Source of the DNA: Burkholderiales bacterium
GTDB taxonomy: Bacteria > Pseudomonadota > Gammaproteobacteria > Burkholderiales > Burkholderiaceae_F
Assembly: GCA_020355165.1 (NCBI GenBank)
Contig: CP070661.1
Span: 1-64,000 of the forward strand
Direction: 5' to 3'
Length of the DNA: 64,000 nucleotides
Shown: piece by piece, positions 36,127-43,377 of the stretch
Layout: each line of letters opens with the position of its first letter
Position numbering within the stretch: position 1 is the stretch's first letter
Translations under genes and position numbers: made by a program
Notes under the pieces: generated by a model
The model's input: only the letters and a program-made list of their open reading frames with translations
Told to the model about the DNA's origin: nothing
The model's database searches: none

Positions 36127-36291
36127 TCAATCCCGTTCGCGCAGGAACTCGATGAAGTCGTAGGCCATCATCGCCACGCCGATCAGGATCACCGCGACCA
36201 GCGCCACCGACTTGATCTTGACGACGACCGGCGAGACGAACACCAGCATCAACGCGATGCCGACCAGGCCGAAGAGCACTTTGAGCCACAT
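36127..36291 (-). CDS. 54-aa two-TM membrane protein
   Basis: A 54-residue protein made of two hydrophobic segments (WLKVLFGLVGIALMLVFV and SVALVAVILIGVAMMAYDF) separated by a short basic turn (SPVVVKIK) and ending with the charged tail IEFLRERD. I do not recognise a named family. The ATG at 36291 has GGGAGA upstream. It sits 34 bp after the amidase stop and is followed by a strong terminator at 36059-36084, so it looks like the last gene of the dctP-dctQ-dctM-amidase transcript. Confidence 0.7.
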   Translation of the reverse strand: MWLKVLFGLVGIALMLVFVSPVVVKIKSVALVAVILIGVAMMAYDFIEFLRERD

Positions 36292-36325
36292 CTTGGGTCT
36301 CCCGATAGTCGCTGCCGGTTCCGGC

Positions 36326-37669
36326 TCACTGCGTTGGCGCCGCCGCGGCGCAAAGCCAGCGTGCCGTGCGCAGCAGCCGCGCATCGTCGCCGCGCGCGCC
36401 GACCAGCTGGATGCCGAGCGGCAGCCCGTTGTCGCCGCGGGCCAGTGGCAGGCTCAGTGCCGGCATGCCGCAGTAGGTCCACAGGGTCGCCAGCAGCGGA
36501 TCGCCGGTCGAGGCGAGCCCGCGCGGTGCCGTGCCGAGCGTCGCCGGCGTGACGATCGCATCGAAGTTCTCGAACACCGCCTCGAACGCCTCGTTGAGGA
36601 TCGCGACGCGGGCCAGCGCCTTGCGGTAGTCGACGGCCAGCACCTGCCGGCCGCGCTCGATCTGCCCGCGCAGCGATGCCGAGAGCTTCTCCGCCCCCTG
36701 CTCGTACTCGCGCTCGAAGTTCGCCGCCAGGTCGGCCTCGAAGATGGTCCGGTGCCAGTCGACCGCCTGTGCCGCCGACTCCGGCAGGTCGAACGGCTGC
36801 CCCTGCTCGCCGAGCGCCTGCGCCAGCTCGTCGAAGGCCGCGCGCGCGTCGTCATCGAGCCGCGACCAGAACGGAGTGCGCACCAGCGCCAGCCGCGGCG
36901 GCAGCGGCGGGTCCTGCGCCAGCACCTTCGACAGCGGCGGCCGCGTGCGCGGCGGCAGCGTGTCGGCGTCGCCCTCGTCGAAGCCGGCGATGGCCTCGGT
37001 GACCCGGGCGATGTCCTCGAGCGAGCGGGCAAAGACCCCGACGTGGTCGAGTGCGCGCGAAAGCGTCAGCACCCCTGTGCGTGGCACCAGGCCGAACGAC
37101 GGCTTGAAGCCGAACACGCCGCAGAACGATGCCGGCCGGATGATCGAGCCGTTGGTCTGCGAGCCGAGGGCGACCGGCACCATGCCGGCGGCAACCGCCG
37201 CCGCCGAGCCGCTCGAGGAGCCGCCCGGCGTGTGCTCGGGGTCGTGCGGGTTGCGCGTCTTGCCCGGCGAGTAGCTTGCCAGCTCGGTTGTCACCGTCTT
37301 GCCGATCACGACGGCGCCGGCCGTGCGCAGGCGGGCGACCACGGCGGCGTCGCGGCGCGCGACGTGGCCGGCGTGCAGCACCGTGCCGCTTTCCGTCGGC
37401 AGGCCGCGCACGTCGATGATGTCCTTGATGCCGACCGCCACGCCCTGCAGCGGACCTTCGGGCAGCCCACGCATGCGGCACTCGTCGGCATCGCGCGCCT
37501 GCTCGAGCGCGTCCTCGGGCACCAGGTGGGCCCAGGCCTGCACCGCCGGCTCGGCCTCCTCGATGCGGGCGAGGCAGGCGCGGACGTGCTCCTCGGCGGT
37601 GAGCGCCCCGTCGGCGACCAGACGCGCCGTCTCGGTCGCCGTCAGCCAGTTCAGGCGTGCCGCGTCCAT
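36326..37669 (-). CDS. Amidase signature family hydrolase
   Basis: A 447-residue amidase-signature enzyme with the Ser-cisSer-Lys triad at the right spacing: Lys82 (VGIKDIIDVRGLPTESGT), cis-Ser151 (HTPGGSSSGSAAAVAAG) and the nucleophile Ser175 (ALGSQTNGSIIRPASFCGV). It hydrolyses an amide to ammonia and a carboxylate; the substrate is not evident, and GatA is unlikely because gatB and gatC are absent. The start lies 6 bp after the dctM stop, so it is cotranscribed with the TRAP transporter. A natural reading is that the transported compound is its substrate or product. Confidence 0.9.
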   Translation of the reverse strand: MDAARLNWLTATETARLVADGALTAEEHVRACLARIEEAEPAVQAWAHLVPEDALEQARDADECRMRGLPEGPLQGVAVGIKDIIDVRGLPTESGTVLHAGHVARRDAAVVARLRTAGAVVIGKTVTTELASYSPGKTRNPHDPEHTPGGSSSGSAAAVAAGMVPVALGSQTNGSIIRPASFCGVFGFKPSFGLVPRTGVLTLSRALDHVGVFARSLEDIARVTEAIAGFDEGDADTLPPRTRPPLSKVLAQDPPLPPRLALVRTPFWSRLDDDARAAFDELAQALGEQGQPFDLPESAAQAVDWHRTIFEADLAANFEREYEQGAEKLSASLRGQIERGRQVLAVDYRKALARVAILNEAFEAVFENFDAIVTPATLGTAPRGLASTGDPLLATLWTYCGMPALSLPLARGDNGLPLGIQLVGARGDDARLLRTARWLCAAAAPTQ

Positions 37670-37675
37670 CGCCGG

Positions 37676-39025
37676 TCAGTTGCCGTACAGCGCGTTCGGC
37701 AGCCACTCGTAGCTGGCCGGGAACACGTAGACGATGAACATCGTCACGAAGACGAAGACCAGGAACTGCAGGCAGCCGCGGAAGATGGTCGTCAGCTGGA
37801 TGTGTGGCGGCGCGATCCCTTTCAGGTAGTAGGCCGACATCGCCATCGGCGGCGTCAGGAACGAGGTCTGCAGGTTCAGCGCCACCAGCACGCCGAACAG
37901 GATCGGGTCGATCTCGAAGTGCGGCAGCAGCGGCAGGAAGATCGGCACGAAGATGATGATGATCTCGCTCCACTCCAGCGGCCAGCCGAGCAGGAAGATG
38001 ATGAACTGCGACAGCAGCAGGAAGGTGACCGGGCCGAGGTCCAGGCCGAGCACGAATTCCTTGATCACGCCCTCGCCGCCGAGGTAGGAGAACACCGACG
38101 AGAAGGTCCACGAGCCGACGAACAGGTAGCAGACCATCGCCGAGGTGCGGGCGGTGAGGAACACCGCCTCCTTCAGTCGCGGCCAAGTGAGCGCCCGGTA
38201 AGCGGCGGCGAGCGCCATGCCGCCGAAGGCGCCGACCGCGGCGGCCTCGGTCGGCGTTGCCAGGCCGAACAGGATCGCGCCGAGCACCGACAGGATCAGG
38301 ATGGCCAGCGGGAAGAACGCCTTGAGCAGCAGGATCACGGTGCTGATGAAGCCGATCTCCGCGACTGCCTCCTTGGACAGTTTGGGCATCAGCTTCGGGT
38401 TCAGCGTCGCGCGCAGGATCACGTAGCCGATGTAGAAGCCGGCCAGCAGGAAGCCGGGCACCAGTGCCGCGGCGTAGAGCTTGACCACCGACACCGCGGC
38501 GGTGGCGGCGTAGACGATCAGCATGATCGACGGCGGGATCAGGATGCCGAGCGTGCCGCCGGCGCAGATCAGGCCGGCCGACATCCTCTCGTCGTAACCG
38601 GCCTTCAGCATCGCCGGGAAGGCGAGCAGGCCCATCAGCGTCACCACGGCGCCGACGATGCCGGTGGCGGTGGCGAACAGGGCGCAGGTCAGCAGCGCCG
38701 CCACCGCCATCGAGCCGGGGATCCGGCGCAGCGAGACCTGCAGGCTGTAGAAGAGCTGGTCGAGGATGTTGGCCCGCTCGATCACGTAGCCCATGAAGAG
38801 GAACAACGGCACCGCCACCAGGACGTCGTTGTTCATGATCGAGAAGGTGTTCTGCGTCAGCAGGTAGAAGACCCGGTTGTCGAAGAACGCCTGATCGGGG
38901 CGGAAGTAGGCGTAGTAGCCGAACCCCACCCCCATCGCCATCAGCGTGAAGGCGATCGGGAAGCCGAGCATGATGATGAAGATGAACGCGCCCAGCATCA
39001 GCAGGGCGACTTGCGGATCGCTCAT
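37676..39025 (-). CDS. dctM: TRAP transporter large permease subunit (DctM-like)
   Basis: A 449-residue polytopic membrane protein of the DctM type, about 12-13 TM segments. Landmarks include the N-terminal VALLMLGAFIFIIMLGFPIAFTL, FLFMGYVIERANILDQLFYSLQ, ATGIVGAVVTLMGLLAFPAM, CAGGTLGILIPPSIMLIVYA, and ATPTEAAAVGAFGGM. It forms the Na+-coupled translocation channel with DctQ. Its ATG overlaps the dctQ stop (39022-39025, ATGA), so stoichiometric coupling is expected. The amidase gene follows 6 bp downstream. Confidence 0.95.
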   Translation of the reverse strand: MSDPQVALLMLGAFIFIIMLGFPIAFTLMAMGVGFGYYAYFRPDQAFFDNRVFYLLTQNTFSIMNNDVLVAVPLFLFMGYVIERANILDQLFYSLQVSLRRIPGSMAVAALLTCALFATATGIVGAVVTLMGLLAFPAMLKAGYDERMSAGLICAGGTLGILIPPSIMLIVYAATAAVSVVKLYAAALVPGFLLAGFYIGYVILRATLNPKLMPKLSKEAVAEIGFISTVILLLKAFFPLAILILSVLGAILFGLATPTEAAAVGAFGGMALAAAYRALTWPRLKEAVFLTARTSAMVCYLFVGSWTFSSVFSYLGGEGVIKEFVLGLDLGPVTFLLLSQFIIFLLGWPLEWSEIIIIFVPIFLPLLPHFEIDPILFGVLVALNLQTSFLTPPMAMSAYYLKGIAPPHIQLTTIFRGCLQFLVFVFVTMFIVYVFPASYEWLPNALYGN

Positions 39026-39618
39026 TGGCCGCTCCCCTTCGGCTGCTGCGCCGCGGCGGCGTGCTGCTGCGCGACCGCGACTTCCAGTTCCTCTACGTCA
39101 TGCAGGCGGGCCGGCCAGGCGCCGTCGCGCAGGCACACCACGCAACGCAGCACCTCGGCCACGCCCTGCAGGGCGAGGAAGAAGGCGGCGAACGGGATCA
39201 TCAGCTTCAGCTGCCAGATCGGCACGCCGACCGGGCTGTTGACGCTCACCTCCTGGATGCGCATCGACTCGGCGCCGTAGTCCCAGCCGGCGTACATCAG
39301 CGCCAGCACGCCGGGGAAGAAGAAGATGAAGTACAGCACCAGCTCGAGGCTGGCCTGCACGCGCACCGGCCACAGGCGGTAGAAGACGTCGCCGCGCACG
39401 TGCGCGTTGCGCGATAGCGCATAGGCGCCGGCCATCAGGAACAGCGCGCCGTACATGATGTAGCTCATGTCGAACGCCCAGCTGGTCGGGTCGCGCAGCA
39501 CGTAGCGGACGAAGACCTCGTAGGTGGTGCCGAAGGTCAGGATGATGATGCACCACGCGAAGGCGTGGCCGATCGCCTTGCTCAGGCGGTCGATGTTGAG
39601 GATGAAGCTTTCGATCAT
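39022..39618 (-). CDS. dctQ: TRAP transporter small permease subunit (DctQ-like)
   Basis: A 198-residue, four-TM DctQ protein. The typical TM segments are AIGHAFAWCIIILTFGTTYEVFVRYVL, SYIMYGALFLMAGAYALSRNAHVRGDVFY, LELVLYFIFFFPGVLALMYAGW and the late IWQLKLMIPFAAFFLALQGVAEVLRC. The RNAHVRGDVF block between TM2 and TM3 is diagnostic. The C-terminal tail is longer and Gln/Ala-rich. It is translated between dctP and dctM; a strong hairpin precedes its start on the minus strand. Confidence 0.94.
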   Translation of the reverse strand: MIESFILNIDRLSKAIGHAFAWCIIILTFGTTYEVFVRYVLRDPTSWAFDMSYIMYGALFLMAGAYALSRNAHVRGDVFYRLWPVRVQASLELVLYFIFFFPGVLALMYAGWDYGAESMRIQEVSVNSPVGVPIWQLKLMIPFAAFFLALQGVAEVLRCVVCLRDGAWPARLHDVEELEVAVAQQHAAAAQQPKGSGQ

Positions 39619-39649
39619 CGGGGCACCTCATCGGCCGTTGACGCGCAAA

Positions 39650-39671
39650 CGGGGTGGCTGTCGCCACCCCG
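39650..39671 (-). terminator. Intercistronic hairpin between dctP and dctQ
   Basis: CGGGGTGGC (39650-39658) and GCCACCCCG (39663-39671) form a perfect 9-bp stem with a 4-nt loop. It sits in the 123-bp dctP-dctQ gap, 71 bp past the dctP stop. The following minus-strand bases are TTTGCG, so only partial termination or mRNA stabilisation is likely. The same layout occurs after the TAXI gene. Confidence 0.65.
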
Positions 39672-39741
39672 CTTCTGATGCTAACGGCGCCGGCGGCTGC
39701 GCCGCGCGGCGACGTTGTGGCTTCTCCTCAGGTATGTGCCG

Positions 39742-40875
39742 TCAGAAACCGAGCTTGCCGAAGATGTGCTCGTAGCCGAGCTTGTAATCGGCGTCGTTGA
39801 GGAACCAGTACTTGGCCACCCGCCTGGCCCAGGCGCGCTGGCTGTCGACCACCTTCTTGAAGAACGGATCCTCGTCGGACAGCCGCTTGTTGATCACGTC
39901 CCAGGCCTTGATCTGCGCCTCGAAGATCGACTTCGGCGTGCGCAGGACGTTGACCTTGTCCTTGTTGATCAGCTCGTCGAGGTCGCGCGAGTAGTTGTCC
40001 ATCGCCGTCCAGAAGTTCGACGCCGAAGCGGCTTCGACGCCGTAGCGCATGATCGCCTTGAGGTCGGCCGACAGCGTGTCGTGCTTCTGCTTGTTGATGA
40101 TGATCTCGAAGAACTCCATCGCCTGGTGGAAGCTGCCCATCATGTAGTTCTTGGCCACGTCCTGGGCGCCGAAGCGGCGGTCGGAGGTCGGGTTGTTGAA
40201 CTCGAAGGCCTCGATCACGCCGCGCTCCATCGCCGGCACGATCTCGCCGCCGGGCAGCTGCGTGACCTTCAGCCCCATCTCCTGCATCAGGTCGGCAGCC
40301 AGGCCGACGGTGCGGTACTTCAGGCCGACCATGTCCTTGGCCGTGGTGACCGGCTTCTTGAACCAGCCGAGCGGCTGGGTCGGCATCGGCATCGCGAAGT
40401 AGCCGACCACGTTCAGCTTCAGCTTCTGCAGCAGCTCGTTGTACAGCTCGAGGCCGCCGCCGCGATAGATCCACGCCAGCGTCTGCTGGGCGTCGCAGCC
40501 GTTGATCGGGCCGGAGCCGAACAGCGACGCCACCTTGCTCTTGCCGTACCAGTACACCGGCACGCTGTGGCCGGCGTCGAGCACGCCCTTGGACACCGCG
40601 TCCATCACCTCGAACGGCTTGACCACCGCGCCGCCGACCAGATAGTCGATGCGCAGCCGGCCGCCGGCCATCTCATTCACGCGCTTGACGTACTCCTCGG
40701 CCATCTCGTTGAAGATGTCCTTGGCGCCCCACGAGCCCTGCATCTTGATCACGACCGGCGACTGCGCGACCGACACCATCGGTACGGCCAGGGCGGCGGC
40801 GCCGGCGGCTGCTGTCGCGCCGAGGAAACGGCGGCGTTGGGGCTTTTGCGAAGGCTGAGTGACTTGCTCGGTCAT
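39742..40875 (-). CDS. dctP: TRAP transporter substrate-binding protein (DctP family, TakP-like)
   Basis: A 377-residue periplasmic binding protein exported by the Tat pathway: the signal is RRRFLGATAAAGAAALAVPM, followed by an Ala-rich cleavage region. The mature protein has the DctP blocks KYRTVGLAADLMQEMG and LPGGEIVPAMERGVIEAFE, then NNPTSDRRFG. LPGGEI with these neighbours recalls TakP/2-oxo acid-binding members, so a small carboxylate or oxo-acid ligand is plausible. The ATG at 40875 has AAGGAG upstream. It is the first gene of the dctPQM-amidase-small protein transcript, preceded by a leader with direct repeats and a hairpin. Confidence 0.93.
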   Translation of the reverse strand: MTEQVTQPSQKPQRRRFLGATAAAGAAALAVPMVSVAQSPVVIKMQGSWGAKDIFNEMAEEYVKRVNEMAGGRLRIDYLVGGAVVKPFEVMDAVSKGVLDAGHSVPVYWYGKSKVASLFGSGPINGCDAQQTLAWIYRGGGLELYNELLQKLKLNVVGYFAMPMPTQPLGWFKKPVTTAKDMVGLKYRTVGLAADLMQEMGLKVTQLPGGEIVPAMERGVIEAFEFNNPTSDRRFGAQDVAKNYMMGSFHQAMEFFEIIINKQKHDTLSADLKAIMRYGVEAASASNFWTAMDNYSRDLDELINKDKVNVLRTPKSIFEAQIKAWDVINKRLSDEDPFFKKVVDSQRAWARRVAKYWFLNDADYKLGYEHIFGKLGF

Positions 40876-40907
40876 GGTTTGGGTCTCCTTGTTTTGACTG
40901 CGAGGTA

Positions 40908-40935
40908 AAACACGTAGCCGAAACACGTAAGGCCG
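40908..40935. repeat. AAACACGTA tandem direct repeat in the dctP leader
   Basis: AAACACGTAGCCG (40908-40920) is followed directly by AAACACGTAAGGCCG (40921-40935), 33-60 bp upstream of the dctP ATG. The adjacent, near-identical copies suggest a tandem regulator site overlapping the leader. Confidence 0.45.
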
Positions 40936-40937
40936 AA

Positions 40938-40961
40938 TCGGGACGGGCGTGCTCGTCCCGA
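40938..40961 (-). promoter_or_regulatory. 8-bp leader hairpin upstream of dctP
   Basis: TCGGGACG (40938-40945) pairs perfectly with CGTCCCGA (40954-40961) across an 8-nt loop. It lies in the untranslated leader between the candidate promoter and the dctP start. It could be a leader stem that tunes expression; the ligand or protein is unknown. Confidence 0.4.
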
Positions 40962-41024
40962 CCAACCCGCGTTGCCCTTGGCAGGGCGGCCGGGTTCCCG
41001 GGCCACCGCCGAGGTTGAAAAACG

Positions 41025-41054
41025 CTTATAGCAGCATTGCCCCCGATTTGCGAA
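41025..41054 (-). promoter_or_regulatory. Candidate sigma70 promoter of the dctP operon
   Basis: On the minus strand TTCGCA (41054-41049, four of six) is followed after 18 bp by TATAAG (41030-41025, five of six). It gives a leader of about 145 nt ahead of dctP, containing the hairpin and direct repeats noted separately. Confidence 0.45.
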
Positions 41055-41104
41055 GCGGTATGGCTACCGATAGGTTGCGCCGATCGACGGGTTGCTGATC
41101 GGCG

Positions 41105-42517
41105 TCAGAAGAAGCCCACGCCGACCTGAAACACCTTCTCGACGCGGGCGATCATCCGCTTGTTGGCGACGAAGACGATCAGGTGGTCCTCCGCTTCGAT
41201 CACCGTGTCGTGGTGCGCCATCAGCACGCGCGCCTCGGCGCCGTCGCCGCGTATCACCGCGCCGATCGTCGCCCCCTTCGGCAGCTCGATCTGCTCGACC
41301 CGGCGGCCCACCACCTTCGAGCTCTTCGAGTCGCCGTGGGCGATGATCTCGAGCGCCTCGGCCGCGCCGCGGCGCAGGCTGTGCGCGGCCACCACGTCGC
41401 CGCGGCGGACGTGCTTGAGCAGATTCGACAGCGTGGCGTGGCTCGGCGAGATGGCGATGTCGATCTGGCCGCCCTGCATCAGCTCGCCGTAGCTCTTGCG
41501 GTTGATCAGCGCGATGGTGCGCCGCGCGCCCATCCGCTTGGCCAGCAGCGCGCTCATGATGTTGTTCTCGTCGTCGTTGGTCAGCGCCGCGAACAGGTCG
41601 CACTCGGCGACCCCTTCCTCGTTGAGCAGGTCCTCGTCGGTGGCGTCGCCGTTGAGCACCAGCACGCGGTTCGACAGCTGCGCGGCGAGGTACTCGCAGC
41701 GGCGCTTGCTGAACTCGATGATCTTCACGTTGAAGCCGGCCCCCCAGTCGATGCCCTCGCCGGTATCCAGCGCCCGCGCCAGCCGCAGGCCGATGTTGCC
41801 GCCGCCGGCGATGATCACCCGCCTGACCGGCTTGTCCATCCGCCGCAGCTCGCGCATCACGGTGCGGATGTTCTGGCTGGCGGCGAGGAAGAACACCTCG
41901 TCGCCGGGCTGGATCATCGTCGTGCCCTCGCACTGGATGCTGCGGTCGTTGCGGAAGATGGCGACGATGCGGGTGTCGACCGCGGGCAGGTGCTTGCGCA
42001 GGTCCTGGATCGGGTGCGACACCAGCGGCCCGCCGGCGAAGGTGCGCACCGCCAGCAGGCTCGCCCGGCCGTCGGCGAAGTCGAGCACCTGCAGCGCCTC
42101 CGGGAACTCGATCAGCCGCAGCAGCAGGTCGGTCACGCTCTGCTCCGGCCAGATGATGTGGCTGACCCGGAAGCCCTCGTCGCCGAGCAACGACGGGTGC
42201 TTCTGCAGCTCGGTGTTGCGCACGCGGGCGATGCGGGTCGGGACGTTGTAGACGTCGGCGGCGATCTTGCAGGCGACCAGGTTGACCTCGTCGATCGCGG
42301 TGACCGCGATCAGCATGTCGGCATCGTCGGCGCCGGCGTCCTTCAGCAGCGACGGCTGGGTGGCGTTGCCGACCAGCCCGCGCAGGTCGTAGCGGCTCTG
42401 CAGGTCGGCGACCCGGCCCGGGTCGCTGTCGATGACCGTGATGTCGTTCGCTTCGGAAACCAGGCTCTCGGCCACCGAGGTGCCGACCCGGCCGGCGCCG
42501 AGGATGATGATCTTCAT
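41105..42517 (-). CDS. trkA: TrkA, NAD-binding regulator of Trk potassium uptake
   Basis: A 470-residue peripheral protein with two RCK repeats, each of Rossmann (TrkA-N) plus TrkA-C. The first GxGxxG is IILGAGRVGTSVAE, with the acidic NAD-ribose position in DITVIDSDPGRV. The second is IIAGGGNIGLRLARALD. TrkA-C domains occupy roughly 140-220 and 370-460. It binds NAD(H)/ATP and gates TrkH. Upstream on the same strand lies the ntrX-like gene (97 bp). trkH, usually its neighbour, is displaced by the TRAP-amidase cassette. Confidence 0.96.
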   Translation of the reverse strand: MKIIILGAGRVGTSVAESLVSEANDITVIDSDPGRVADLQSRYDLRGLVGNATQPSLLKDAGADDADMLIAVTAIDEVNLVACKIAADVYNVPTRIARVRNTELQKHPSLLGDEGFRVSHIIWPEQSVTDLLLRLIEFPEALQVLDFADGRASLLAVRTFAGGPLVSHPIQDLRKHLPAVDTRIVAIFRNDRSIQCEGTTMIQPGDEVFFLAASQNIRTVMRELRRMDKPVRRVIIAGGGNIGLRLARALDTGEGIDWGAGFNVKIIEFSKRRCEYLAAQLSNRVLVLNGDATDEDLLNEEGVAECDLFAALTNDDENNIMSALLAKRMGARRTIALINRKSYGELMQGGQIDIAISPSHATLSNLLKHVRRGDVVAAHSLRRGAAEALEIIAHGDSKSSKVVGRRVEQIELPKGATIGAVIRGDGAEARVLMAHHDTVIEAEDHLIVFVANKRMIARVEKVFQVGVGFF

Positions 42518-42614
42518 GCGGTTCAGCCCGCTCGGTCAGGCATCACTCGCCTGCGCTTGCCGCCGCTGCGTTGGCGGGCCGGCGGGCTCATCGGCGGGCG
42601 CCTGTGCGTTGCGC

Positions 42615-43376
42615 TCAGCGCTCGCCGCCCTCGGCCGGCTGCGGCAGCGCGTCGCTGCCGGCAGCCTCCTCGAGGCCCTGGGCGCGCCGGTTGCCGCGCA
42701 CCAACTCGATGCCCAGCTGCTTGAGCTTGCGGTACAGGTGCGTGCGCTCGAGGCCGGCGCGGTCGGCCACGCGGGTCATCGAGTACGACTCACGCGCCAG
42801 GTGGTATTCGAAGTAGACGCGCTCGAACTGGTCACGCGCTTCGCGCAGCGGCTGGTCGAGCGGCACCGAGGCGGCGTTTGCCGGCGGCGGCGCGGGCGCC
42901 GGTGCCGCCACCGGCCGCGTCTCGGCCGCGGCCGGCCGCCCCTCGTCGCTGCGCGCGGCGATGCCCGCCAGCGGCGGCGGGGCGCTGGGCGCGAGCGCAC
43001 CGAGCCTCGAGCGGCCCCGCTCGAGCCCGCTGCGCACGGCGGCCAGCAGGCGCGCCAGCGCGATCGGCTTCTCGAGGAAGTCGAGCGCACCGAAGCGGGT
43101 GGCCTCGACCGCGGTGTCGATCGTCGCGTGCCCCGACATCATGATCACCGGCATCGTCAGCTGGCCGCTGGAGGCCCACTCCTTCAGCAGCGTGACCCCG
43201 TCGGTGTCGGGCATCCAGATGTCGAGCAGCACCAGGTCGGGCATCTCGGCCTGGCGCAGTGTGCGCGCCGTCGCGGCGTTCTCCGCCGTCAGCACCGCGT
43301 GGCCTTCGTCGGACAGGATCTCCGACAGCAACTCGCGGATGCCGATCTCGTCGTCGACAACGAGGATGGTGGACAT
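42615..43376 (-). CDS. NtrX-like response regulator without AAA+ domain
   Basis: A 253-residue response regulator. The receiver domain (1-120) has acidic pocket Asp8/Asp9, phospho-acceptor Asp52 (LLDIWMPDTDG) and Lys103. A long Ala/Pro linker (about 121-172) replaces the sigma54-interacting AAA+ domain of true NtrX. A Fis-type HTH closes it (about 197-222, RVADRAGLERTHLYRKLKQL). Thus it binds DNA but cannot activate sigma54 polymerase by ATP hydrolysis; a REC-linker-Fis layout is reminiscent of PrrA/RegA. Its ATG starts 1 base after the stop of the partner kinase gene, so the two form a coupled pair. Confidence 0.9.
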   Translation of the reverse strand: MSTILVVDDEIGIRELLSEILSDEGHAVLTAENAATARTLRQAEMPDLVLLDIWMPDTDGVTLLKEWASSGQLTMPVIMMSGHATIDTAVEATRFGALDFLEKPIALARLLAAVRSGLERGRSRLGALAPSAPPPLAGIAARSDEGRPAAAETRPVAAPAPAPPPANAASVPLDQPLREARDQFERVYFEYHLARESYSMTRVADRAGLERTHLYRKLKQLGIELVRGNRRAQGLEEAAGSDALPQPAEGGER

Positions 43377-43377
43377 G

